From CAYVQE01 sp964454005 (lineage in GTDB: Bacteria > Myxococcota > B64-G9), in contig CAYVQE010000008.1 of assembly GCA_964454005.1 (NCBI GenBank), positions 1-64,000 of the forward strand: a DNA stretch of 64,000 nt, read 5' to 3'. The notes beneath the pieces were generated by a model. It saw nothing but the letters and a program-made list of their open reading frames with translations. It ran no database searches and was not told the origin of the DNA. Position 1 is the stretch's first letter; each line of letters begins with the position of its first letter. The translations under genes were made by a program, and so were the position numbers. Of the stretch, positions 56,142 through 64,000 are shown one piece after another.

Positions 56142-57595
56142 GCCGGCCCTTGGAGCTGATCGACAGCCACGCCCACCTCGATTTTCCGAAGCTGGCCGCG
56201 GATCGGCCGGCGGTGCTGGATCGGGCCCGGAGGGCCGGGGTGAGCCAGATCGTGACCATCGGCGCTGGCCGGGGGGTCGAGGGCAACTTCGCGGCCGTGG
56301 CTTTGGCCGCCGGCGAAGAGCACGTCTGGGCCAGCGTGGGCGTCCACCCCCACGATGCGGATCTGGGCGTGGGCTGGAGCGGCGATCCGGCCGCCCCGAT
56401 GGCGGACGCGGTGCGCGCCGAATGGGAGGCGGCGGCCGACCGCGCCCTGACGCGTCTGGCCAGCTTGGCGTTGCACCCGCGGGTGGTGGCCATCGGCGAG
56501 GTGGGGCTGGATTTCCACTACGACCGCTCGCCGCGCGAGCTGCAGCGCGAGCTGCTGCGGCGGTTCATCGATCTGGCCATCGCGCTGCGCCTGCCCTTGA
56601 TCCTGCACGCCCGCGAGGCCGAGGCCGAGGTGGCCGCAATCCTGCGCGAGCGGGGGGCCGAGCGGGTCGGCGGGGTGGTGCATTGCTTCACCGGCGACGA
56701 AACTCTGGAGCGGATCGGCCTCGAGCTGGGTTTCTGCTTCGGCTTGACGGGCATTTTGACCTTTCCCGGGGCGCGCGATCTCCATGCGGCGGCGCGCCGG
56801 CTGCCGTTCGATCGTTTGCTGATCGAGACCGACAGCCCCTATCTGGCTCCAATACCCCACCGCGGCAAGCGCAACGAGCCGGCCTATGTGGTCGAGGTGG
56901 CCCGCCGGCTGGCGGCATTGCGCGATCGGCCGCTCCCGGAGGTCGCCCGCCAGACCAGCGCCAACGCCCGCCGGCTGTTCGGGCTCGATCGGCGCCGGCA
57001 CGCCGAGCGCGGCGCGATCGCCTACCGCTTCAAGGATGCGCTGTATCTCAACATCACCAACCGCTGCAGCCAGGCCTGTCGCTTCTGCCTCAAGCACGGC
57101 GGCCACGACCTGGGCGGATGGCCGTTGGGGCTGTGGATCGAGCCCGGCGCCGAGGCGGTGCTGGCTGCGGCGCGGGCGGCGCTGGCCGAGCAACCGGCGC
57201 CGGAGGTGGTCTTCTGCGGCATCGGCGAGCCGTTGCTGCGGCCCGACGTGGTCGTCGCCGTGGGCCGGGCGTTGCGGGCCGACGGCTGGCGGGTGCGGGT
57301 CAACACCGATGGTCTGGCCAACCTGGTGCACGGCCGCGACGTGGCCACCGAGCTGCAGGGCGCGGTCGATGCCGTCAGTGTCAGCCTCAACGCGCCCGAT
57401 GCCGCCAGCCACGATCGGCTGTGCTCCTCGGCCCATGGTGCGGCCGCGTTCGCCGCGGTCTGCGACTTCATCCGCCGCTGCGCCGAGCTGTTCGACGAAG
57501 TGACCGCCAGCGCGGTCGGAGGAACCGGCATCGACATGGAGGCCACCCGGCGGCTGGCCGAGTCCCTGGGCGCATCCTTTCGCAAGCGCGGCTGA
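56138..57595 (+). CDS. tatD: TatD-family nuclease fused to a radical-SAM domain
   Basis: 485 residues, two enzymes in one chain. Residues about 1-260 are TatD DNase: DSHAHLDF, IGEVGLDF, LHAREAE, HCFTGD and IETDSPYL hold the metal-binding residues. Residues about 290-485 are a radical-SAM domain with CSQACRFC (CxxxCxxC, 4Fe-4S), then FCGIGEPLLRPDV and VNTDGLAN. Radical-SAM proteins linked to TatD are a recognised group of unknown substrate. The TatD portion likely trims DNA or RNA 3' ends, and the fused domain may modify a related substrate. The ATG overlaps the previous stop (ATGA), with GGAGG upstream. Confidence 0.88.
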   Translation: MSRPLELIDSHAHLDFPKLAADRPAVLDRARRAGVSQIVTIGAGRGVEGNFAAVALAAGEEHVWASVGVHPHDADLGVGWSGDPAAPMADAVRAEWEAAADRALTRLASLALHPRVVAIGEVGLDFHYDRSPRELQRELLRRFIDLAIALRLPLILHAREAEAEVAAILRERGAERVGGVVHCFTGDETLERIGLELGFCFGLTGILTFPGARDLHAAARRLPFDRLLIETDSPYLAPIPHRGKRNEPAYVVEVARRLAALRDRPLPEVARQTSANARRLFGLDRRRHAERGAIAYRFKDALYLNITNRCSQACRFCLKHGGHDLGGWPLGLWIEPGAEAVLAAARAALAEQPAPEVVFCGIGEPLLRPDVVVAVGRALRADGWRVRVNTDGLANLVHGRDVATELQGAVDAVSVSLNAPDAASHDRLCSSAHGAAAFAAVCDFIRRCAELFDEVTASAVGGTGIDMEATRRLAESLGASFRKRG

Positions 57596-57752
57596 TCTCC
57601 GTATTCGTGCTAGCGCGGACGCCGGTCACGGCTTCCGCGGCTGCTACGATTCGCCCTGAGCTGGCGTTGCCCCGGGAGTTATCGAGCGATGCCGGCCGGA
57701 CCCTTCGGGGCGGGCGAGGCGGCTGACCGCGCACCGGGCCGGGAACCGGGCG

Positions 57753-60113
57753 CTACGACTGCAGGCTGGCGATCTGGATCAGCTTGCCGGTGGAGGTCTT
57801 GATCACGCGCGATTTGGCAGTCTGGCTGGGGTCGAACTTGTACAGGCAGTCGCGCCAGCTGGCCAGCTCCAAAAAGGCCTCCTCTGCCTGGGCTTCGCCC
57901 ACGATGGCTTGGAAGACGTGGCCCTGCTCGAAGTAGATGGTGCCCTTCATCTCGCCCAGCCGCAGCGACAGCATGCCTGATTTCCGCTTGCCGGCGATGG
58001 CCCGGATCAGCGTGATGGCGGCCTTGCCCTCCAGCGTGCCGGACAGGATCCGCGAGCCGGTGGCCACCACCCCGGCCATGGTACCGGTGGGCGGTCCGGG
58101 TAGGGTCTGCTCCTCGGGGCCGCTCTTCTCCTCGGCCGCGGGACCGGCCGGAGGCGGTCCGGCGATGGCCTCCTCGGGCAGAACGGGCACCGCGGCTTGG
58201 TCGGACTGGTCGGCATGGTCGCCGAGCCCGGGCATCTCGCCGACGTCGGCCAGATCGATGGTCCCGCCCTCGTCGCTGAACTCGATGCCGTCCTCCCCGA
58301 TGGATTGCTCGGCCGCGGCCATGGCCGAGTCGAGACCACCCGCGTCGTCCAGCTCGATCACGACGCCCTCTTGCTCGGCTTCCTCTTCGGCGAGCGCCGG
58401 CTCCTGGGCGTCGGCTGCGGCGTCGACCGAAATCTCGATCTCCGGCGCCCCCGGCGCTGGTGTCCCTGGTGCCGGCGGGGCCGATGGGCGGCTGCCCGTC
58501 GTCAGTTCCTTGTGAATCTTGGCGATGACCACCTCGGGCACGAAGGGCTTGGTGATGAAGTCGATCACACCGGCATCGAAGGCCCGGGTCACGGCTTCCG
58601 GCGATGGGTCGCTGGAGACCATGAACACCGGTACCTGCAGGCCTTCCCGTTGCAAAAACTCCAGCATGGCGAAGCCGTCGTCGGGTTCGATGCGCATCTC
58701 GACCAGCAGGGCCGCCACCGGTTCGCTGCGCAGGCTCTCCTGGGCGGTCTGGCTGTCGCGCGCCACCCGCACCCGAAAGCCTTTTTTGACCAGCTTGAGT
58801 TCGATGACCGAGGTCGAGGCATTGTCCGCATCGGCCACCAGCACCAGTGGGTTGGCGGCCGAGAGCTGGGCCCGGGCCTCGTCGGCGCTGATGACCTCAC
58901 CCAACATACGCACGATCTGCGGGTCGAACAGGCGTTCGGTCTGGGCCCGGATCTCGGCGAAGGCCGCTTCCGGCTCGAGGATCTTGCCCAGCGGATTGGT
59001 CGGGTTGGCGATCAGATCCTCGTAGGCGTCGACCACCGCGATGATCTTGGCCCCGGCGGGGATGCCTTCGCCGGAGAGCTGCTCCGGCAGCCCGCTGCCG
59101 TCGTAGAACTCGTACAGGTGGCCGATGATGTGGTTGACCTGGGGCGGCAGGTGGACCGAGTCGAACAGGCGGGCCGGCGTCAGGTGATAACGCCGCGCCC
59201 GCCGCCGGTGGTCCTCGCTGTGGGCGATGCTCAACAGTGTCAAGTGCACGCTGGCCCGCTTGCCCAGATCGTGGAGGTAGGCGGCGATGATGTTGTGGTT
59301 GATGTCGCGCTCTTTCAGGCCCATCCGCTCCGAGATCGACTTGGTCAAACGGGCGATCTTGGCCGAGTGGCCCTGCATGCCGGAGCGCTGCATCTCCAGC
59401 AGACCGACCAGGATGTTGAGCGTCTCGATGAAGTCGTTGTCGGACACCAGCGACCCACCGCGCACCGCCTCGATCTGGCGGGTCCACGATGAGGTGGCCT
59501 CGGAAAACCGCTCCTCCGGCGCCTCGTCCCGCACCACGGCCGGGCCCGAAGACTTCGGCGCCGCCTGGGGCTCCTCATGGACCTGATCGTGATCGAGCAC
59601 CCGGTCGGAGTAGAGCTCCATCGGCTGCTCGGGCTGTCGGGTGCTCGCCTGTTCCAGGGCGGCGAAGGCCTGGATGTCGCCCTTGTAGTGCTTCTTGATG
59701 GCGGCCCGGATGGCCTCGCGCGAGGCCACGAAGGCCTGGATCCGATCGACGCCGGCCACGATCCGGAGTTCATCGAGCACCCGCGTCTGCTGCGGTTCCG
59801 GCGTGACCACGCCCAGGGTGTTTTTCTGTCGATCGTAGAGCACGGGCAGCAGGTGGTTCTTTTCGGCCACTGCCTGCGGGACCATCTCGATCAGCTCGGC
59901 CCCGATGCCGATGCGCTGCAGCTTGGCCGAGGAGACGAAGCGGGTGTTGAACTCCTTGGCCAGAAACTTGAGCAGGATCTCTTCGCTCAAGTAGCCCAGC
60001 TCCAACAGGGCTTCACCCAACAGCTGGCCGGTCTCCTGCTGGTGGCTCAGGGCGGCCTCCAGCTGGGCCTGATCGATCAGCTTGGCTTGGAGGAGCTTTT
60101 CGCCAAACCTCAA
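57753..60113 (-). CDS. MshEN / HD-GYP / receiver / DUF4388-like regulatory protein
   Basis: 786 residues with four modules. Residues about 1-150 are a MshEN (GspE N-terminal) domain, which binds c-di-GMP in related proteins (MRFGEKLLQAKLIDQAQLEAALSHQ at the start). About 225-405 is an HD-GYP domain: GHSAKIARL, AAYLHDLGK, GHLYEFYDGSGLPEQL and IIAVVDAYEDLI. About 420-540 is a receiver; its acceptor Asp is Glu (ALLVEMRIEP) though the acidic pair and Lys remain. A Pro/Glu-rich linker precedes a DUF4388/PatA-like domain (about 690-786). The TTG at 60113 overlaps the previous stop. Confidence 0.85.
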   Translation of the reverse strand: MRFGEKLLQAKLIDQAQLEAALSHQQETGQLLGEALLELGYLSEEILLKFLAKEFNTRFVSSAKLQRIGIGAELIEMVPQAVAEKNHLLPVLYDRQKNTLGVVTPEPQQTRVLDELRIVAGVDRIQAFVASREAIRAAIKKHYKGDIQAFAALEQASTRQPEQPMELYSDRVLDHDQVHEEPQAAPKSSGPAVVRDEAPEERFSEATSSWTRQIEAVRGGSLVSDNDFIETLNILVGLLEMQRSGMQGHSAKIARLTKSISERMGLKERDINHNIIAAYLHDLGKRASVHLTLLSIAHSEDHRRRARRYHLTPARLFDSVHLPPQVNHIIGHLYEFYDGSGLPEQLSGEGIPAGAKIIAVVDAYEDLIANPTNPLGKILEPEAAFAEIRAQTERLFDPQIVRMLGEVISADEARAQLSAANPLVLVADADNASTSVIELKLVKKGFRVRVARDSQTAQESLRSEPVAALLVEMRIEPDDGFAMLEFLQREGLQVPVFMVSSDPSPEAVTRAFDAGVIDFITKPFVPEVVIAKIHKELTTGSRPSAPPAPGTPAPGAPEIEISVDAAADAQEPALAEEEAEQEGVVIELDDAGGLDSAMAAAEQSIGEDGIEFSDEGGTIDLADVGEMPGLGDHADQSDQAAVPVLPEEAIAGPPPAGPAAEEKSGPEEQTLPGPPTGTMAGVVATGSRILSGTLEGKAAITLIRAIAGKRKSGMLSLRLGEMKGTIYFEQGHVFQAIVGEAQAEEAFLELASWRDCLYKFDPSQTAKSRVIKTSTGKLIQIASLQS

Positions 60114-61237
60114 TCCGAACGCTCCCTCTCGTTGCTGGCCGACGGTGCGAACAGGTCGCCGGTCGCGCCGCCCGTCTCGGTCAGCTTGTCCAATCCAGCC
60201 AGCGGGCGGTGCTTCAAATCAGCGTTCCGCGGCCGTTCGTCCGGCGGGGCCGGCCGCGGCGATTCGTTTTCGAGGAAGAGATAGCTGTCGAACTGGACCT
60301 GGTAGGACGACCAGCGTTGTCCCTTCTCCCGGTCGGATACCTCGAACACGCTCTTGAGCTTCGAGTCCAGGTTGTCGGCGAAATGAAGCGCCAGGGCTTC
60401 GGCGAACTTGGGCACCACTGGTGAGCCGAACTCCTTGCGGCCGTGGTGCGACAGGATCATGTGGCTCAGCTTGAGGCGCAGGGTCGCGTCGACGTCGGGT
60501 TCGGCGCTGGCCCACGAATCGAGCAGCGAGGCGCCGATGACCAGATGGCCGATGAGGTTGCCCTCGTCGGTGTAGCGGAAGTTGGTGCCGGTCTCCAGCT
60601 CGCGCAACTTGCCCAGGTCGTGCAGAAAGGCCCCGGCCAGTAGGAGATCGCGATCGAGGCGCGGGTAGATCGCGGCCATCTCGGCCGCCAGGCGCATGAC
60701 CGCCAGGGTGTGTTCCAGCAACCCGCCCAGCGTGGCGTGATGGTGGGTCTTGGCCGCCGGGGCGCGGGCCAACGCCTCGCTGAAGGCTGGCTCGTCTAGC
60801 CGCGTCAACAGCATGCGGCGCAGACCGGTGTGCTGCAGGCTCTCGAGCAGAACGCGCACCTCACCCAGCATCTTCTGCGGGCTATGCGCCGCGGCGCCCA
60901 AGAAGTCCGGCAGCGCATCGTCGCCCGGCGAGGGCACCTTGGTCAGCTTTTTGACCTTGAGCTGCGGATTGCCGCGGTAGGTCTGGGCCTCGCAATCGAC
61001 GCGCACGAAATCCCCGGCGTCGAACGCCTCACGCTGTACGGTGATCTCGACGTTGTCCCACATCTTGGCGTTGATGGTGCCGTCGCGGTCTTGCAGCACC
61101 AGCGCCAGGTAGGGCGTACCGTTCTTGTTCAGCGGGACCTGCTTGTCCTGAACCAGGAAGGTGCCCGAGACCGGGAAGGACCGGCCTTTGCGTTCCAGCC
61201 GGTCGCGGATATCGGAGATGAATGCCTTGCCCGCCAC
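60110..61237 (-). CDS. yhaM: YhaM-family 3'-5' exoribonuclease (OB + HD)
   Basis: 375 residues. OB-fold RNA-binding part about 15-105 (FLVQDKQVPLNKNGTPYLALVLQDRDGT, FVRVDCEAQTYRGNPQLKV), then an HD domain about 150-300 with HHATLGGLLEHTLAV, LLAGAFLHDLGK and HMILSHHGR as metal ligands. YhaM trims single-stranded RNA or DNA 3' ends. GTG start with GGGAGG 8 nt upstream. The next gene starts inside its stop, so the nuclease and the HD-GYP protein are co-translated. Confidence 0.9.
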   Translation of the reverse strand: MAGKAFISDIRDRLERKGRSFPVSGTFLVQDKQVPLNKNGTPYLALVLQDRDGTINAKMWDNVEITVQREAFDAGDFVRVDCEAQTYRGNPQLKVKKLTKVPSPGDDALPDFLGAAAHSPQKMLGEVRVLLESLQHTGLRRMLLTRLDEPAFSEALARAPAAKTHHHATLGGLLEHTLAVMRLAAEMAAIYPRLDRDLLLAGAFLHDLGKLRELETGTNFRYTDEGNLIGHLVIGASLLDSWASAEPDVDATLRLKLSHMILSHHGRKEFGSPVVPKFAEALALHFADNLDSKLKSVFEVSDREKGQRWSSYQVQFDSYLFLENESPRPAPPDERPRNADLKHRPLAGLDKLTETGGATGDLFAPSASNERERSD

Positions 61238-61296
61238 CCAGGTGGCCTCCCGGGGCCGGTCGAAGCTAGCCCACGGCCCAGCGCGGTCGCCCGCGC

Positions 61297-62340
61297 TTAC
61301 CAGCCGGCCGGTGGCGTTTCCGCTGGTGACTCGCTGTCTTCTTCATCGCCGCCGAGGGCGGGGATGCTGAGCACGTCCAGCCGGTAGCTGAAGTTGACCA
61401 GGAAACGAAACCCCTCTTCATCGCGGAACCCGCTGTCGAATACCGGAATCTGACAGGCGAACGACAGCAACGCCGGGCTGCCCTTGGGCAGGAACGTGAC
61501 CGCCGGGGTGATGAACAGCTGCGCCACGCCGTCGCCGAAGACACCGTTGATCTCCAGCATCGGAGCGGTGTGCTCGTACAGGAAAGCGAACGGCAGCGCC
61601 AGGTTGAAGAAGAAGTCGAAGTGACTCTCCTCGGCCAGCTCGTCGCCCACCGCCGGCGGGTTTTCCGGATCGTAGAACTGCTCGTTCAGGCGCATCACGC
61701 CGCCGACCTGCAGCTGGGGCGAGAAGCGGCCCAGGTTGTAGACGGCCGAGACGTAGGGCGCGATTCGCAACGACGTCGAGTGAGCGAAGGGCGTCTTGGG
61801 CGGCATGAAGTCCGTCGACCACTTGTCGGTGCCCAGCGGAATGTTGCTCATCACCCCGACGGCCAGGAAAAACCGGTCTTCTTTCTTCTTGCCCACCACG
61901 TTGGCCTTCAGGCCCAGGCGCAGCCCGGGCATGTCGAAGTCGGGCGTGCCGTCCCAGGAGGGCGGATTCTGATAATCGGGATCCAGCTTCCTGGCTCGCT
62001 TGGCCGCGTTTTTCTCCTGATCGCCGGTCTCGTCCGGATTGAGAACCAGCGGGAAGCCGACGTTGAGTTCCAAAATGTCCAGAATCGACCAGGTCAGCCC
62101 GGGGGTGAACACGAAGCCCACCTGCGCGTTGGGTCTGGACTGGGCGTTGGGCAGATCGAACAGCGTGGAGTTGAAGTAGAAACTGGTCTCTGTCCAGGCC
62201 GGTTCGGTCCGCACGGGCCGGACGATGTAGATTTCTTTCTCTTCGTTCACGACGTTGGCGCCAGCGGCCAACGGGAAGGCGATCGCAGCCACGAGTGCAA
62301 GGCTGGCAAGGACCGGGATGGTTGTCGGACGCTCGTTCAT
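61297..62340 (-). CDS. outer-membrane beta-barrel protein
   Basis: 347 residues, signal peptide (IPVLASLALVAAIAFPLAAGAN), then beta-strand-rich sequence with many aromatic residues and Asn/Pro turns (ETSFYFNSTLFDLPNAQSRP, LEINGVFGDGVAQLFITPAV). It is transporter-like in pattern but matches no named family I can support. The ATG at 62340 has GGGAGG 4 nt upstream. Last residues are low complexity, so the C-terminal barrel signature is not at the very end. Confidence 0.75.
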   Translation of the reverse strand: MNERPTTIPVLASLALVAAIAFPLAAGANVVNEEKEIYIVRPVRTEPAWTETSFYFNSTLFDLPNAQSRPNAQVGFVFTPGLTWSILDILELNVGFPLVLNPDETGDQEKNAAKRARKLDPDYQNPPSWDGTPDFDMPGLRLGLKANVVGKKKEDRFFLAVGVMSNIPLGTDKWSTDFMPPKTPFAHSTSLRIAPYVSAVYNLGRFSPQLQVGGVMRLNEQFYDPENPPAVGDELAEESHFDFFFNLALPFAFLYEHTAPMLEINGVFGDGVAQLFITPAVTFLPKGSPALLSFACQIPVFDSGFRDEEGFRFLVNFSYRLDVLSIPALGGDEEDSESPAETPPAGW

Positions 62341-62404
62341 CGTTCCTCCCATGTCTCGGGAGCCGCCCTTCGCCTGAGGATCAGCTCCACCCGCGCGCAC
62401 CGTC

Positions 62405-62434
62405 ATAGTATTCGGCAGCCGCCAAGTCAAGCAA
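62405..62434 (-). promoter_or_regulatory. possible promoter of the outer-membrane protein gene
   Basis: Minus-strand TTGCTT (62434-62429) and TACTAT (62410-62405), 18-bp spacer. The -10 matches five of six. Divergent from the TSP3 lipoprotein promoter. Confidence 0.4.
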
Positions 62435-62474
62435 AAACTGGCCGAGTTCCATTGGGATTCTGGGGAGATTGGGC

Positions 62475-62503
62475 TTGACAGGGCGAACCGATTGAATTAT
62501 ATG
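62475..62503 (+). promoter_or_regulatory. promoter of the second TSP3 lipoprotein
   Basis: TTGACA (62475-62480) is a perfect -35, with a 17-bp spacer to TATATG (62498-62503). Start near 62510, about 74 nt before the GTG at 62584. Confidence 0.6.
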
Positions 62504-62583
62504 CTTGGCCACCTGTGGCCCCGGTGTGCATCGAGTTGTTTCGCCCGGGCGCCGGTGAAAACGCTTGTGTGAAGGAGGCTTCG

Positions 62584-63918
62584 GTGAACGGACAGCTTCG
62601 ATCAGCAGCGAGGGCGTTGGGTTTGTTTCTGAGCGGCTTGCTGGTTCTGCCGCTGGCCGGTTGCCGCGGCGGGGTGGGCTCGAGCTGCCTGACGGACTCG
62701 GACTGCGAGATGGGCCTGATCTGCGTAAAGCGGACCGAGATGATCGACGGTGAACGCTACGAGGAACTCAACGGCAGTTGCCACCGGGATCCGGACGAGG
62801 ACTCCATCCCGGCCGACGGCAACAAGAGCGGCAGCGAGGTCGATCGCCGTTGCGGGGTCCACGTGACCATCAAACCCGAGACCGGAGCCGAGTATGTCTA
62901 CGAGCAGGTGATCGGCGAGTGCGACGACAACTGCCCAGATTTGAGCAACGCTCGACTGCTGCTGCGCTTCGTCTGCATGGCCGAGGACGACTGCTGTCCG
63001 GCCGGCGAGGATGAGAAGGACAAGGCCGATCGCTTCGATCGCTGCGCGGACATCACCGACCAGCAGGACACCTGCGAGGCCTGCTTCGTCGGCGAGGGCC
63101 GCACGCCCGAGGTCTGCTACCTGAGCTTCTCCGAGGGTTACGATCTCGACGCCAACGGCTGCGTCCGTTGCCGGCCGGCCACCGATCGGGTGCCCTGCAA
63201 CAACAACGACGATTGCGAACAGGCGGTGGCCGACGGCGACCTGCCCGCTCCCGCCTGCTCGGGCAAGTGGGGCTGCTCCGGTGACTACTGCAAGTTCTCG
63301 CCCGAGAAAATGCGCGTCCAGGACGAGGACGGCTACAGCGTGTTGTGGCAGCTCGACTCGGACTACGACGGGTTGGGCGACTCCTGCGACAACTGCCCCA
63401 AGGTGCCCAACGGCATCGAGTGCAGCAATCCGATGTTCGAGAAGAACTGCGACGCCAACGAGGACGGCTTGATCACGCCGCAGGAGCTGGCCTGGGGCGG
63501 TCAGGCCAACAGAGACGGTGATCGCTACGGCGACGCCTGCGATCTTTGCCCCGACCTGGCCGACAACGACAACGGCGATCTGGACGGCGACGGCAGGGGC
63601 AATCCCTGCGACCCCGACGACGACGGCGACGGGATCTGCGATCCGGGCATCTCGGCCAACGATTGCACCGGCAGCGACAACTGCCCCGAGGTGTGGAACC
63701 CCAATCAGGAGGATCTCGACGGCGACGGCAAGGGCGACGCCTGCGATTCGGACGCCGACGGCGACGGCATCCGCGAGGACGGCGATCAGAGCGGTGTGGC
63801 TGGCGACAACCCCTGCACCGGCGGGGCCCGCCGGCAGTGCGACGACAACTGCCCGCGAACCCCGAACCCGGATCAGGCCGACGCCGACGGCGACGGGGTG
63901 GGCGACGCCTGCGAGTAG
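62584..63918 (+). CDS. TSP3-repeat lipoprotein
   Basis: 444 residues from a GTG with AAGGAGG 6 nt upstream. Signal and lipobox PLAGC, then Cys-rich segments (SSCLTDSDCEMGLIC, CEACFVGEGRTPEVC, CVRCRPA) and, from about residue 255, TSP3 repeats (DSDYDGLGDSCDNCP, DLDGDGKGDACDSD, DADGDGVGDACE). It shares its build with the giant lipoprotein at the other end of the window but lacks the VWA and MopE parts. Probably a calcium-binding surface protein; the ligand is unknown. A hairpin terminator follows the stop. Confidence 0.9.
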   Translation: MNGQLRSAARALGLFLSGLLVLPLAGCRGGVGSSCLTDSDCEMGLICVKRTEMIDGERYEELNGSCHRDPDEDSIPADGNKSGSEVDRRCGVHVTIKPETGAEYVYEQVIGECDDNCPDLSNARLLLRFVCMAEDDCCPAGEDEKDKADRFDRCADITDQQDTCEACFVGEGRTPEVCYLSFSEGYDLDANGCVRCRPATDRVPCNNNDDCEQAVADGDLPAPACSGKWGCSGDYCKFSPEKMRVQDEDGYSVLWQLDSDYDGLGDSCDNCPKVPNGIECSNPMFEKNCDANEDGLITPQELAWGGQANRDGDRYGDACDLCPDLADNDNGDLDGDGRGNPCDPDDDGDGICDPGISANDCTGSDNCPEVWNPNQEDLDGDGKGDACDSDADGDGIREDGDQSGVAGDNPCTGGARRQCDDNCPRTPNPDQADADGDGVGDACE

Positions 63919-63952
63919 CATCTGCCTCCGAGCCGGAGTTCGCGTTCGCGAT

Positions 63953-63977
63953 GAGGGCCGCCAACGGCCCTCTTTTT
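63953..63977 (+). terminator. intrinsic terminator after the TSP3 lipoprotein
   Basis: GAGGGCCG and CGGCCCTC form a perfect 8-bp stem with a 4-nt loop, followed directly by TTTTT. It is 34 bp after the stop codon. This is the only clear rho-independent terminator in the window. Confidence 0.9.
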
Positions 63978-64000
63978 CGTGGCAAGCCGGGTCGCCGGTC

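Noticed and set aside
57596..57752. Terminator between the convergent tatD and HD-GYP genes
   Set aside because: Several short GC stems can be drawn but none has a good stem with a T-run.

Overview
High-GC bacterial DNA from a draft assembly: a run of ten N at 46559-46568 marks a scaffold join. The gene content points to the Myxococcota / former Deltaproteobacteria. Evidence includes lipoproteins built from thrombospondin type 3 (TSP3) and MopE-type calcium/metal-binding repeats, many secreted lipoproteins of unknown function, a protein joining MshEN, HD-GYP, receiver and DUF4388-like domains, a class II ribonucleotide reductase, a TatD/radical-SAM fusion and sigma-54 control. This is inference from families, not a 16S call. 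I saw no rRNA, tRNA, CRISPR array, insertion sequence or phage gene; almost everything reads as chromosomal core plus lineage-specific envelope genes.

Layout. 1-3412 (minus): a giant TSP3/VWA/MopE lipoprotein cut by the window edge. 3492-4999 (minus): two RNA modification genes (RluA-type pseudouridine synthase, TrmL). 5126-6280: a PEGA envelope protein. 6338-9409 (minus): a 1023-aa protein with a class III cyclase domain split by a coiled coil. 9445-12170 (minus): a coupled HAD phosphatase lipoprotein and CAP-domain protein. 12327-17964 (plus): unknown lipoprotein, LarA-like racemase, small lipoprotein, DinG helicase. 18072-24277 (plus): an Mla-type lipid transport operon (STAS-MlaE, MlaF, MlaD, auxiliary lipoprotein) continuing into an outer-membrane barrel and a lipase-like hydrolase. 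24296-27913 (minus): ACT protein, degenerate HD-GYP protein and HEAT protein, divergent from NrdJ (28244-30823), whose promoter carries two NrdR-box-like sites 31 bp apart.

30848-38021 (minus) is the most system-like block: two PspA/IM30 proteins, an unknown protein, NfeD, flotillin, a protein whose N-terminus looks like a beta-carbonic anhydrase stripped of all zinc ligands, and an outer-membrane barrel. The first pspA is preceded by a GG-N10-GC sigma-54 promoter. 38208-41772 (minus): a two-subunit acyl-CoA carboxylase. 42212-43000: a FliA/WhiG-type sigma factor with its own near-consensus sigma-54 promoter, an IHF-consensus site and an upstream palindrome. Convergent to it lie a sigma-54 activator and a TPR histidine kinase (43051-46320).

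46338-50693 (minus): a decayed sugar-transferase copy, the assembly gap, then three glycan genes (polyprenyl sugar transferase, GT-C-like membrane protein, WecG/TagA-type transferase). 50948-57595 (plus): holB-ricT-metG-HEAT-tatD/radical SAM, a conserved housekeeping order with overlapping starts. 57753-62340 (minus): MshEN/HD-GYP/receiver/DUF4388 protein, YhaM-type exoribonuclease and an outer-membrane protein. 62584-63918: a second TSP3 lipoprotein followed by a clear intrinsic terminator.

The unifying theme is envelope maintenance (Mla lipid transport, PspA/flotillin/NfeD, outer-membrane barrels, glycan genes) with sigma-54 and alternative-sigma regulation beside it.
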